From CAZAYY01 sp964489525 (lineage in GTDB: Bacteria; Chloroflexota; Anaerolineae; Anaerolineales; JABWBV01), in NCBI GenBank assembly GCA_964489525.1, contig CAZAYY010000021.1, positions 1-64,000 on the forward strand: a stretch of DNA of 64,000 nt, written 5' to 3'. Within the stretch, counting starts at the first letter, position 1. Each line of letters opens with the position of its first letter. The notes beneath the pieces were generated by a model, which did no database searches, was not told the origin of the DNA, and saw only the letters and a program-made list of their open reading frames with translations. A program made the translations under genes and the position numbers. Below, one piece after another: positions 22,100-30,910 of this stretch.

Positions 22100-23164
22100 T
22101 TAAGCAATATCCGGTGATTTACTGGCAGGTATCTTAAAAATCACCTTGGCCCCTCTTCCGGGAAAGGTTTCCAGGCTGAAGGTGCCGCCAACCAGTTCAA
22201 CCCGTTCGCGCACCACGCGCAACCCCACACTTTGCTCATTTTCAATCACTTCAGGATCAAAACCTTTGCCATTATCTTCAACAAACAGGTGAACTTCTTT
22301 GTCTGTGATATCTAAATGAGCCCTAATTTCGGTGCCCTGGCTGTGGTTAAGTGCGTTGCGCAGCAGTTCCTGGTACGAGCGAAAAACCACAACTTCCAGG
22401 TATGACTCAAGCCGGCGTTCGGTGCCCGTAACCATGATATCGATGTCAATATTCGCGTGCTCTTTAACAGCATCCGTGTAGCGTTTAATGGTTGGGGCCA
22501 ACCCCAGGTCATCCAACATCATCGGACGAAGTTCAAAAATGAAATCGCGCACTTTTTGCAAGGTCGAGGTTGCAGCGGTTTTAAGAACCGAAAGCTCCTC
22601 GCGTGCCCGGCCTTGGTCCAGGTCGAACAGGCGGGCTGCAATTTCGGTTTGCAAAATGAAATTGGAAAGGGTTTGAGCCGGGCCATCGTGCATCTGGCGA
22701 GAAAGGCGCAAACGTTCATCCTCCTGAGCGCGGATAATCGTTTCAACTGTGGCAAAGGAACCAGGCTTGGCTTTTTCTGGGGTTTCCGCGCGGTTGAACA
22801 CCTGGTTCACTCGCTCTAATAACTCATAATATTTTTGCAGGGTAGTCTCTTCCTGTTCCATTTTTTCGAGCTGCCCACGCATAACAAATAATCGCTGCTG
22901 CGCGTCCAAAGCAGATTCGTACGCCGAGCGAACATCTGCAGCCGACATGGTTTGTAATTGAGCCTGCATTTGCTGGATTTGCGTCGTAATGGAAGCATTG
23001 CGCCGGGCAAGTTTATTGACTTCAACCTGGCTTTGTTGAATTTTGCGCATTAAATCGCGTTTCTGATACAAAACCTGGTCAATTTCCGAGGCGACAAATT
23101 GGCTGAAGGAATCGCCATCTTCTGCAATTGGTTCGGGATCCTGGTCCAAATCTGAAAACACCAT
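22100..23164 (-). CDS. Cytoplasmic sensor histidine kinase (DegS/NarX type)
   Basis: This 354-residue kinase has no membrane segment. Residues 30-125 form a long coiled coil (many Gln, Leu, Arg), as in DegS. The HisKA_3 box DERLRLSRQMHDGPAQTLSN near residue 155 holds the phospho-acceptor His. The ATPase domain has the N box YQELLRNALNHSQGTEI, DNGKGFDPE (G1) and SVGLRVVRERVELVGGTF (G2). AGGAG lies 8 bases before the ATG at 23164; a GTG 9 bases upstream is less likely. It follows its response regulator by 18 bases and ends shortly before the flp promoter. The signal is unknown; the coiled coil suggests an intracellular cue. Control of the Tad genes is inferred from position only. Confidence 0.94.
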   Translation of the reverse strand: MVFSDLDQDPEPIAEDGDSFSQFVASEIDQVLYQKRDLMRKIQQSQVEVNKLARRNASITTQIQQMQAQLQTMSAADVRSAYESALDAQQRLFVMRGQLEKMEQEETTLQKYYELLERVNQVFNRAETPEKAKPGSFATVETIIRAQEDERLRLSRQMHDGPAQTLSNFILQTEIAARLFDLDQGRAREELSVLKTAATSTLQKVRDFIFELRPMMLDDLGLAPTIKRYTDAVKEHANIDIDIMVTGTERRLESYLEVVVFRSYQELLRNALNHSQGTEIRAHLDITDKEVHLFVEDNGKGFDPEVIENEQSVGLRVVRERVELVGGTFSLETFPGRGAKVIFKIPASKSPDIA

Positions 23165-23182
23165 CGAATTCACTCCTTTTGG

Positions 23183-23878
23183 TTATGCTTCTTTACGGTC
23201 ATGCAGCCTCACCCAACCATGGCGCAGCGCATATACAGCGGCCTGAGTTCGATCTTCTACTTCAAGTTTTCGTAAAATGGCGGTGACATGGTTCTTCACG
23301 GTTTGGTGGCTGATGCCAAGCCGCATCGCGATTTCTTTGTTGCTCAACCCCTGGGTAATACAAACCAAAACTTCCATCTCACGAATGGATAAGGGTTGGA
23401 GGGTTTCTTCTTGCTGGTCATTGACCTGGGTGGTGGAAGGCCCCACACGGGACTCAATCCACGTGTTCAAATCAGCCAGCGTATACACCTTTTCCCCAAT
23501 GACATAATTCCCTGAAACCACTTCTCGAATCACCCGGGTTAGCAGTTCTGGGTGAATATCCTTGGCACAGTATGCTGCCGCTCCGGCACGCATGGAATGA
23601 ATCACCTGGGTCTGGTCGTCGTACCCCGTTAGCAAAATGATGCGCGTGGGCAATTTTTCAAGAATCAACTGGCGAGCCACCTGTTGGCCATTGATCCCAG
23701 GCAGGTTAATGTCCAAAATCACCACATCCGGGCGCACCGCCCGTAATATGGTCATGGCTTCATCCCCATTAGATGCCTGGCCTACAACCTCAAAATCCGG
23801 CTCAAAAGACAAGGCTTCTATTACACCCTGGCGAAAGAGAGGATGGTCATCAATGACTACCAAAGAAATTTGCCGCAT
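23183..23878 (-). CDS. NarL/DegU-family response regulator
   Basis: This 231-residue protein has a receiver (residues 1-125) with acidic pair VVIDDHPLF, phospho-acceptor Asp in DVVILDINLPGING, Thr in RIILLTGYD and Lys in AYCAKDIHP. A linker and a LuxR-type helix-turn-helix follow (LSIREMEVLVCITQGLSNKEIAMRLGISHQTVKNHVTAIL, residues 165-205). It partners the histidine kinase encoded 18 bases downstream. Promoter TTGCAG-17-TATACT lies upstream at 23913-23941. Its targets are unknown; the adjacent flp-Tad operon is the obvious candidate. Confidence 0.94.
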   Translation of the reverse strand: MRQISLVVIDDHPLFRQGVIEALSFEPDFEVVGQASNGDEAMTILRAVRPDVVILDINLPGINGQQVARQLILEKLPTRIILLTGYDDQTQVIHSMRAGAAAYCAKDIHPELLTRVIREVVSGNYVIGEKVYTLADLNTWIESRVGPSTTQVNDQQEETLQPLSIREMEVLVCITQGLSNKEIAMRLGISHQTVKNHVTAILRKLEVEDRTQAAVYALRHGWVRLHDRKEA

Positions 23879-23912
23879 AATGGTTCACACCCAAATTGAT
23901 TAATTCTCAGAA

Positions 23913-23941
23913 AGTATAGCATATCCCATGAGGGCCTGCAA
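23913..23941 (-). promoter_or_regulatory. Promoter of the two-component operon
   Basis: Minus strand: TTGCAG (complement of 23936-23941), 17-base spacer, TATACT (complement of 23913-23918), about 35 bases before the response regulator ATG. Confidence 0.7.
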
Positions 23942-23958
23942 TGCAATGATTGTGTTAG

Positions 23959-24037
23959 GTGCGCGCAAATGTTGTTAGAATTTGCGGTTCTCACTTTCCA
24001 ACCCCACCCCAGGTTTGGGGCAGGGAGTTCAAATCTG
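23959..24037. repeat. Dispersed repeat, copy 2
   Basis: Inverted copy of 13240-13328, beginning GTGCGCGCAAATGTTGTTAG and ending near ATCTG. Most bases match, with one gap of about 10 bases in the C-rich part. It lies between the response regulator and the first GT-C gene. No hairpin like that beside copy 1 is present here; only a 7-bp TGTACCC/GGGTACA stem at 24053-24076 overlaps the next stop codon. Confidence 0.7.
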
Positions 24038-24066
24038 TGGTGGGGTAAAACCTGTACCCATCTTAA

Positions 24067-25572
24067 TCAGGGTACAACGGGCTTTTGCCATTGATAGACC
24101 GTCATATTGGTTCCGCCTTGAGCTGGGGCAAACGGAGCCTGGGTTGAAAAAACCACCCGCCGGTCTTTTTCCAGGTAGGGATACCAGCCTGCCAGGGTGA
24201 CCAGGTATTTCGGCTTGCGCTGGTCCAGGTAGGCTTCCAACTTTGGCTCATCCCGGATAAACGGAATGACATCCGGCAAAATCAGACCAGCCAGGTCCAC
24301 AATCGGGCGTTTGCCAAAATAGCCTAAAGCGCCAATATCATGCGCCGCCACCAGGGTTTGCGGGGCGCTGGTGGCCGCAATCCAACGAGCGGTTTCCACC
24401 ATCTCCGACTCGATATAAGCAACATCCCTGGCATAAGCCTGCCCACCCAGTCCGCAAAAAACCAGCAGGGCTGCACCCACAGCCAATGACCAGGCCCGGC
24501 TGAGGATTCTCCGCCAGACAGTCCGGCTGTTTGGCCTTGCCCAGGCCGCCAGGCCTGCTAACGCCAACAGCAAAAAAACCGGTATGACAGGCATAATATA
24601 ACGGCCATGCTGGTAGGTTACCGGCAGGCGAATGGCATACAATCCCAGGTAGCCCAACACCCAGAATATACTGGCCAACACAGGCCAGTTTTTTCGCCGC
24701 CAGGACTGGTAAGTTGTATTCAAAAAACCAGGCAGCAGCAAAGCCCCTACACCCACCAGGGGTAAACCCGCCTGCTGAACCAGGCGGACAAAGAGCGGCT
24801 GTTCGCGCAGCACAGCATATTCCGCCTGCTTGGCGAAAAATGTGTTCGGCCACCATGCGCCAGCCAGGGCCTGGTTAAAAACCAGGTACGGGAGAAACAG
24901 CGCTCCAAAACCCAAAAAAAACCAACCCAAAAGCCGCGCCCGAGTGAACCCCGCCTGGCGGCCAAAAGCGCCCACCAGCAGAACCGGGCCAAGCAGGGTG
25001 ATGGCATCTGGCCGCAGCCAGGTACCCACCCCCACCAACCCACCCAACCCCAACCAGGCTAACGGGCGCGGGCGCATCCCAAGCGCAAGCCAACCCAATG
25101 CAGCAGTGACAACCACAGCAAAGCTCAGGGTTTCCATACCCGAAGCGGCCGCCCAAACCATGTGCCATTCCAAGACAAGCAGCAGCCCGGCCCAAAACGC
25201 ATTCCCGGCTTTTTCAGGCGCATACGCCCGAAAAACAGACATCCCCACCAGGCCCAAGCCTGAAAGCGCCACCCAACCCAAAAAGAACGCCCATACCAGC
25301 GGCTCAACCCCAAGCGCATACCCCAATGCGAGCAGCACTGTCCAAAGCGGCGCGGTGGAGCCTGCCGTAGGTTGGCCAGGAAAAAACGACCACTCGCCGG
25401 ACTGCCCCAGGCTGCGGGCGTAAGTTTGGTGAATCCAGGCATCGTCCAGCGGAAAACCAGGGCGGTAGAGCCAGGCGCTCGCCAGCAGATACAGTCCCAC
25501 AACCAGCCCGGCAGCCAGGCAAACCCAGGCATGCCAGCGCCATTTCCGCCAAAAAGCCGCAGCAAATTTCAT
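24067..25572 (-). CDS. GT-C membrane glycosyltransferase, GT39-like (501 aa)
   Basis: This predicted polyprenyl-phosphate-sugar-dependent transferase has about 10 to 11 membrane helices over residues 15-430. The first extracytoplasmic loop after helix 1 holds the acidic motif FPLDDAWIHQTYARSL, the metal/donor site of GT-C enzymes. The C-terminal soluble part (430-501) carries AAHDIGALGYFGKRPIVDL, a motif shared with two other GT-C proteins of the window. The ATG overlaps the previous stop (ATGA at 25569-25572). It is the last gene of a five-gene GT-C run (24067-30884). Donor and acceptor are unknown; active site facing the outside of the membrane is known for the superfamily. Confidence 0.8.
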   Translation of the reverse strand: MKFAAAFWRKWRWHAWVCLAAGLVVGLYLLASAWLYRPGFPLDDAWIHQTYARSLGQSGEWSFFPGQPTAGSTAPLWTVLLALGYALGVEPLVWAFFLGWVALSGLGLVGMSVFRAYAPEKAGNAFWAGLLLVLEWHMVWAAASGMETLSFAVVVTAALGWLALGMRPRPLAWLGLGGLVGVGTWLRPDAITLLGPVLLVGAFGRQAGFTRARLLGWFFLGFGALFLPYLVFNQALAGAWWPNTFFAKQAEYAVLREQPLFVRLVQQAGLPLVGVGALLLPGFLNTTYQSWRRKNWPVLASIFWVLGYLGLYAIRLPVTYQHGRYIMPVIPVFLLLALAGLAAWARPNSRTVWRRILSRAWSLAVGAALLVFCGLGGQAYARDVAYIESEMVETARWIAATSAPQTLVAAHDIGALGYFGKRPIVDLAGLILPDVIPFIRDEPKLEAYLDQRKPKYLVTLAGWYPYLEKDRRVVFSTQAPFAPAQGGTNMTVYQWQKPVVP

Positions 25573-27182
25573 GGCAGCACCTCAAAAATCCGGGTTTCCC
25601 CAACTGTATCCAGCAGCCGCAAGCCGGGTGAAGCCCCAGGGTCCTCGAACAGCCCGGCCAGCCCGGCCGGGTGATTGGCCTCCAAAACCACAAAACGGGC
25701 CTGGTAGCGCCGGGCGGCAGCCAGCAGCGCCCCTTCTCCCCCATCCGGAACCACGATCGCAGGGCGAGATGCAGCAGCAAAATACCCGGGGGGGTTGTTG
25801 ATCATCACAACATCGTCAGGCTGTGCACCCAATGCCTGCAGTTGGGATTCGACCTGGCGGTAGTGGCCATCAGGGGCATTCCAGGCCGGCGCCTGCGGGT
25901 CAGTGCCAATCACACGCCCCCAGCCGATAAACAGCGAAAGCCCGGCAGAGAAGAGAACCACAGAAAAGCTAAAAATTCGCCAGGCCTGGCGGGGGCGCCA
26001 ACCGCGTGCCTGGCTTCCCCAACGAACAAAGACATCCAATCCAACCGCAGCAGCCAGCCAAAACAGCGGCTGCACAGCCGCACCCGAATGGAAAAAACCG
26101 CCGCGTGCCCCGGCAAAGGGAAAAATCACAGTCATCACGCCCATTGTAACCAGCCAGCCTAATACTCCCAACTGCACCACCCCCTCGCGGCGCAGCGTCC
26201 ACAGCCCGACCAGCACCAGCGGCAGCAGGAAAATGCTGCCCTGCACAGCCAGCGTAGTTTGCAAATTTTGCCCCAGGGCAAAGGCGCGGGCCTGGAGCAG
26301 GCTTTCCCAACCAGCAGCCCACCAGTGTTCAAAAGTCAGCATGGTAGAAGGATAGATAAAGAGCTCGTCATAGGTGGTTAACCAAAGGGCACGCACACCT
26401 CCAGGAGCGAGTATTGAATTAAAAACCCCAAGGTTCCGCAGCGCCCAGGGGCCAAACACCAGGGCATAACCGGCCGCCAGCGCGACCGTGCGCAGCCCGG
26501 CCTGACGCAGCCGCACCCATATCGGGAGCGGGCCTGCATTGTAAAAACTCGCCAGAAACCCTACCCCAAGCCAGGTGAACCCATCCGCCCGCGAGAGATG
26601 CATCAAACCAGCCATTGCCCCCATACCTGCAAACCCGGCCAGGCTGCGCGCCGCGAGTAAGCCAGGCGCACTGCCCGCCCCCTCTTGCAGCGAAAAACCC
26701 GCTAAAATCAACCAGGCCAAACCAAAAACCATATAAAGTCCAAATGTGTCTGTGGTGGTCAAAAATGGCAGGTAAAATCCGGGAAAACAAGCCAGCCATC
26801 CAGCCAGGCGGCTGATATCCTGCTTTTGAGTCCACTTGAACGCAAACCAGGCCGTCAGCGGCGGGATGCTCGCGGCAGCCAGGATGAACCCCAACCGGGC
26901 AGCGTTAAACTCGCCCAGCCACCCAAACCATTTCAACCCGGCTGCTGCCACCAGGGAGGCAAACGGCATCCAATATCCATGCGAGGGTTGGGGCAGGCCT
27001 TGCGGGTCGGAGAGATAATTCCACAACACCTTTTCTGTGAAGCCCTCTCCTTGCGCCAACTGCACCCCACCCATGTAATAATAATCGGCGTCCATATAGC
27101 CCGGCGCCTGTTGGAAAACCCCAACCAACAGCAGCAAACCCAGTGCAAGGCCAAATAATTGGAGAAAAAACGATCGCTTCAA
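25569..27182 (-). CDS. Multi-spanning GT-C-like membrane protein (537 aa)
   Basis: This 537-residue protein has about 10 membrane helices (residues 5-420) and an extracytoplasmic C-terminal domain ending VGETRIFEVLP. The loop after helix 1 reads PGYMDADYYYMGGVQLAQG, with an Asp at the usual GT-C catalytic position but tyrosines where other members have Asp-Glu, so activity is less certain. The start is a TTG at 27182, chosen because AAGGAG lies 5 bases upstream; the frame upstream overlaps the previous gene and lacks a site. It is coupled to the next GT-C gene by ATGA. GPI-mannosyltransferase-like or GT39-like enzymes are the best comparison. No confident family name. Confidence 0.7.
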   Translation of the reverse strand: MKRSFFLQLFGLALGLLLLVGVFQQAPGYMDADYYYMGGVQLAQGEGFTEKVLWNYLSDPQGLPQPSHGYWMPFASLVAAAGLKWFGWLGEFNAARLGFILAAASIPPLTAWFAFKWTQKQDISRLAGWLACFPGFYLPFLTTTDTFGLYMVFGLAWLILAGFSLQEGAGSAPGLLAARSLAGFAGMGAMAGLMHLSRADGFTWLGVGFLASFYNAGPLPIWVRLRQAGLRTVALAAGYALVFGPWALRNLGVFNSILAPGGVRALWLTTYDELFIYPSTMLTFEHWWAAGWESLLQARAFALGQNLQTTLAVQGSIFLLPLVLVGLWTLRREGVVQLGVLGWLVTMGVMTVIFPFAGARGGFFHSGAAVQPLFWLAAAVGLDVFVRWGSQARGWRPRQAWRIFSFSVVLFSAGLSLFIGWGRVIGTDPQAPAWNAPDGHYRQVESQLQALGAQPDDVVMINNPPGYFAAASRPAIVVPDGGEGALLAAARRYQARFVVLEANHPAGLAGLFEDPGASPGLRLLDTVGETRIFEVLP

Positions 27183-27204
27183 AAAGGCTCCTTTATTCCA
27201 GCGG

Positions 27205-29193
27205 TCATGGCCCCGGCAGCGCATACAGCGTGTACACCTGGTTGTAATCCGTGGTTAAAACCAACTTGTCCAGCACCTGCTCAAAGCCCTGCCAATCGGC
27301 TGAATTGTAGCGCGGCTCGGTGCGATAAAAAGATACCCCCTGCTGGTTCACCAGCACATGGCTGAACCCGGCAGCCTGCCAGGTTTCAATCATCTGGCCG
27401 GGGTTTTGCCCTTGCCGCCAGTCCATCAGCCAGCGGTCCACCACCTCGTCGGGGACACAAACGGGCGTGCAGTAAAAACTGCGCGGCTCCCAAAGCATCA
27501 ACACGCGACTGTTTTCAGGCAGCTCCATCAGCGACTGGAAAACCAGGCCAGCCATGCCCAGGTTGGTTTGTAAATATTCCTGGGTGGAAACCTGGGTTGT
27601 AAGCCAGCGAGCAGATCCCTGGCGCTGCAAGGCCACAGCAGATTGAACCCCATTTAACCCCAGCACGAGCAAAACCAGCACCCCAAACACCCGCCGCAGG
27701 CGCACCCCAGGCCAGTGAACCGCCTGAACCCCTGCGAACCCCGCCCCTGCAAGTAAAGCCGCCGCAGGAAACAAGGCCCAATACAGGCGCGTTTGCACCA
27801 ACAGCCCCGAAGCCAGGCTGGCAAACGCCCAAACCAACCAACCCAAGCCAAAAAACAGGGCCGCTGCCGACAGGGTTTGCCTGTGGCGGCTGGCCGCAAG
27901 GCTGGTGGGAAGAAAAGCCAAAACACCCAGGCCCAACAAAAGCGGGCCAATCGAAGCGCTGAAGCCAACTGCCGCTTCTCGCCCGTTTACTGTGGCCAAC
28001 CAGGGAAGCAGCGGGGCCTGCCAGGCAGCCAGCCAGGCGGGTTGGTCCTGGTAAAGGTCAAGCCGCAGGCTGTTCATGGCCCCGGCAGGCAAAAAGAACG
28101 GGTAAAAAGGGCTGCCTGTGGTTGCCAGGTTCTTCATCCACCAGGGCAGAGAAACCAGCCCGGCAGCCAGCCCAAACACAACCACAGCCCAAAGCGCCTG
28201 CCGCCACCCGGCGCGGCGGGAATACCACCCCACCAATCCCAGGCCAGCCAGCAAAACTACGCCCGCCGTATATTTCGTCCCCAGGGCAAAACCAGCAAAC
28301 ATCCCGCCAAGAATGAGCAGCCGCACCGGGCGCTCTTCCTCGGCAGCCCACAAATCAAGGCAAGCAAACGCCCCCAGGCCAAACAGCAGGGTGAGCCAGT
28401 CCACATACCCCCAACTGAGCGCACTGCTGAACGAAAAACCTGCCATTAGCGTTCCAACCGCCAGCCAGCCCTGGGTGGTTCCCAGGCGCTGAACGCCAAA
28501 CGCCAGCAGCCCGGCCAGCGCCAGCAGCCCAAAAAGCCAGCCTATCACCGCAGCGGTTTCAATCCCGGCCAGGGCATACGCCCAGGTATACAGCATTTCC
28601 CCGGTTTGCGGCATGCCCCAAAACATCAGTTCCGGAACATATGTCACCCGGCCAGCGGCCAAGTACATTTTGGGCAGGGTGAAGTGGTAAACGAGGGCGT
28701 CGAATTTCAGCGGAGGGGCAAGAGCAGTTACCAGGCCAAAACCCAACAGGCCGCCGCACAACACGCCCACCAATTTTTCCAGGCGGCCAGCGCTGCGCCA
28801 AAGAGCGCCCAGATCACCCCAGGCCAGCAGCCAGGCGAGCATGTCTTTTCGAAAAACCCAACCTAACCCAAGCAAAGCCGCCCAGGCCAACAGAGGGGAA
28901 ACCCCCAAAAGGCTGCCCACCAGCAAAACACCCGCCCCCATCACCCCCAGGCCCAGGGCAGCCTGCAGGGCTGCCTGCGTTAAAGGGCGCAGCCCCAACC
29001 CGGGCGCAAACCGCCGGCCGATTGCCCCTGCCAGAGCAGCCAGCCCCCCTGCGAGCGTAAGCCGGAGCAAAGCAAGCCCCAGGCCGGCCGCAGCCTGGAT
29101 GTCCAGCGGCTTGTTAACCCGGTAATACGCCGCCGTAACCAGCAGCAGCCAGGCAAGACCACCTAACGCAAGCCAACGAACAGAATGCTTCAT
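27205..29193 (-). CDS. Large GT-C-like membrane protein with D-x-L-x-Y-H motif (662 aa)
   Basis: This 662-residue protein has about 13 helices. Residues 170-200 include KFDALVYHFTLPKMYLAAG and MFWGMPQTGEMLYTW, a motif pair (Asp, Tyr-His, then Gly-Glu) also found in the proteins at 33869-36019 and 52222-54255, so these three are paralogues. The soluble tail has SFYCTPVCVPDE, close to YYCPRCLPDG in the 52222 protein. The ATG overlaps the previous stop by four bases (ATGA). The conserved Asp suggests a GT-C transferase or a hydrolase-like glycan enzyme of the outer membrane face; the reaction is not known. Confidence 0.7.
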   Translation of the reverse strand: MKHSVRWLALGGLAWLLLVTAAYYRVNKPLDIQAAAGLGLALLRLTLAGGLAALAGAIGRRFAPGLGLRPLTQAALQAALGLGVMGAGVLLVGSLLGVSPLLAWAALLGLGWVFRKDMLAWLLAWGDLGALWRSAGRLEKLVGVLCGGLLGFGLVTALAPPLKFDALVYHFTLPKMYLAAGRVTYVPELMFWGMPQTGEMLYTWAYALAGIETAAVIGWLFGLLALAGLLAFGVQRLGTTQGWLAVGTLMAGFSFSSALSWGYVDWLTLLFGLGAFACLDLWAAEEERPVRLLILGGMFAGFALGTKYTAGVVLLAGLGLVGWYSRRAGWRQALWAVVVFGLAAGLVSLPWWMKNLATTGSPFYPFFLPAGAMNSLRLDLYQDQPAWLAAWQAPLLPWLATVNGREAAVGFSASIGPLLLGLGVLAFLPTSLAASRHRQTLSAAALFFGLGWLVWAFASLASGLLVQTRLYWALFPAAALLAGAGFAGVQAVHWPGVRLRRVFGVLVLLVLGLNGVQSAVALQRQGSARWLTTQVSTQEYLQTNLGMAGLVFQSLMELPENSRVLMLWEPRSFYCTPVCVPDEVVDRWLMDWRQGQNPGQMIETWQAAGFSHVLVNQQGVSFYRTEPRYNSADWQGFEQVLDKLVLTTDYNQVYTLYALPGP

Positions 29194-30884
29194 GGCTGGT
29201 TTGCTCCAGTGGGATGGCGGAAATCATACACCAGCAGGTCACCCAGGGGAAAGGTATCTTCCAGGGAATAGTGGGTTTTGAACCAGGCCAGGTGGGGGTG
29301 TTCTGCTTCCCCCAGGGCGCGATACTCTGCTTCTTCCCGGGCAAAAATCACAAACCAGATCTGCCCGGCTCCAGCCGCTGCGCTGGCGGGGGATTCTTCT
29401 GCCAGCAAGCCCAACACCTGCTGGGTGGGCAAACCCAGTGTATCCTGCCCACTGCCTGGAATATCGGCAATATATGCCTGGGCCAGGCCAGGTTGGTAAT
29501 AGGCCAACGGCAGCATTGTCAGTTTGTTGGCATGCACCAGGCGAAAACCCGGCTCAACTGCCTTGCTGGCTGCTACCTGTCCCAACAAATCAAATGGAGC
29601 ATAGGGAAAACCCCGGTACCACAGGTGTTGGCTGTTGCCCAACTGCGAACCCAGGAAGAACAAACCAATGGCTGCCACCATCACCGGGCGCGGCAGGCGG
29701 GTGCCAGTCAGCGCCCAGGCCAACCAGAGCAAAAAGAATACCCCGGCAGGCAGCAGCGCCCGTTCAATATATACAGGCTGAACCTGCGAAATGAGAAACA
29801 AGAGCGCCACAGGGGCAAAAGCCATCCAGGCAAGCCAAAGGCCGCCCCAGGGTTTGGGGCCTGCCCGGCGAAAAGCCCGCCAGGTTTGCCAGCCAGCCAG
29901 GACGATCAGAAAAATCATCACAAAAAGCGCCAGGGGCAGCCAGCCATCCGGAACAGGCAGGTTGGTGGTAAAGGTTAGCAGGGTTGTCAACAGCCTGCCC
30001 AGGCCGGGGCGGGTGGTCCAATAGGCCGTGTTGACCCGGGCCACCTGCGCCGGAAGCTGAATCAGCCAGGGCAGGTACAGCAGCACAGCCAGCAGCCCAC
30101 CGGCCAGCGTCCCCAAAACGGGTTGCAATTTTCCGGAGGATAACGCCAAAGGCCGCAAACGGGCAAACGCAAAGTTCTCTTTTTCAGGGGCAATGCGTGG
30201 GGCGCCCCTTTCGGGTTGACGGGCAGCCCATTGTTCCCAAGCCCAAGTCATAAGTGGGGTGGCCGCCAGCGGCAGCAGGGTTACCACAGCCAGGGCGTGG
30301 GTATATTGGGCCAGGGCGGCGCACACGCCAAAGGCAACCCACCAAAGCCACCGCCTCGTTTGCATGCCCAGCCAAAGCGCCAGGGCCGCCCCCACCAGGC
30401 TGGCAGACAAAAGGGCGTACATGCGAATTTCCTGGGCATAATGCACCTGGAAAGGAGAAAAAGCCAGGAAAAACCCGGCCAGCAGGGTAATTTTGAAGCG
30501 GTCTTGCGGCTGGGTTTCAAGTACACGCCAGACCAAACCGCAGGCCAGCGCAGCTGCAAGCAGCCCCAACCCCACGGAAAGAAGGCGCACCGCCACCAGC
30601 GAATCGCCAAATGCATTCATCCAACCCCACAACAGGGTGTAATATCCCAGGGGGTGAATGTCTGCTGCAGTCCCGGCAGCGTTGACCGCCAGGGTGCCGT
30701 AAGCCATGGCGGTAGGACCTTGGGCGGAAAACAAAATCGAGAAGGCTTCATCGTACCAGATGGGACGGCTGGAAATGCCCAACAGGCGCACAAACCCAGC
30801 CAGGGTAAAACAACCCAGGCCCACAACAAACGGCCATTGAATTAAAGGGCGGGGCAAACGCTGGGGTTTCATCGGGCTGTCCAT
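29190..30884 (-). CDS. GT39/ArnT-like membrane glycosyltransferase (564 aa)
   Basis: This protein is close to the classical dolichyl-phosphate-mannose/ArnT type. After helix 1, SSRPIWYDEAFSILFSA supplies the Asp-Glu metal site, followed by ADIHPLGYYTLLWGW, the typical HPxxxY loop. About 11 membrane helices fill residues 20-420. A soluble tail (430-564) ends with DTFPLGDLLVYDF. The ATG at 30884 lies 26 bases after the GT87 gene; the longer upstream frame overlaps that gene. It would transfer a sugar from a lipid carrier to protein or glycan on the outer face. Of the GT-C proteins here this one has the most complete catalytic motif. Confidence 0.85.
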   Translation of the reverse strand: MDSPMKPQRLPRPLIQWPFVVGLGCFTLAGFVRLLGISSRPIWYDEAFSILFSAQGPTAMAYGTLAVNAAGTAADIHPLGYYTLLWGWMNAFGDSLVAVRLLSVGLGLLAAALACGLVWRVLETQPQDRFKITLLAGFFLAFSPFQVHYAQEIRMYALLSASLVGAALALWLGMQTRRWLWWVAFGVCAALAQYTHALAVVTLLPLAATPLMTWAWEQWAARQPERGAPRIAPEKENFAFARLRPLALSSGKLQPVLGTLAGGLLAVLLYLPWLIQLPAQVARVNTAYWTTRPGLGRLLTTLLTFTTNLPVPDGWLPLALFVMIFLIVLAGWQTWRAFRRAGPKPWGGLWLAWMAFAPVALLFLISQVQPVYIERALLPAGVFFLLWLAWALTGTRLPRPVMVAAIGLFFLGSQLGNSQHLWYRGFPYAPFDLLGQVAASKAVEPGFRLVHANKLTMLPLAYYQPGLAQAYIADIPGSGQDTLGLPTQQVLGLLAEESPASAAAGAGQIWFVIFAREEAEYRALGEAEHPHLAWFKTHYSLEDTFPLGDLLVYDFRHPTGANQP

Positions 30885-30910
30885 CCGGGCGCGCACCAAA
30901 AGGAGCAATG

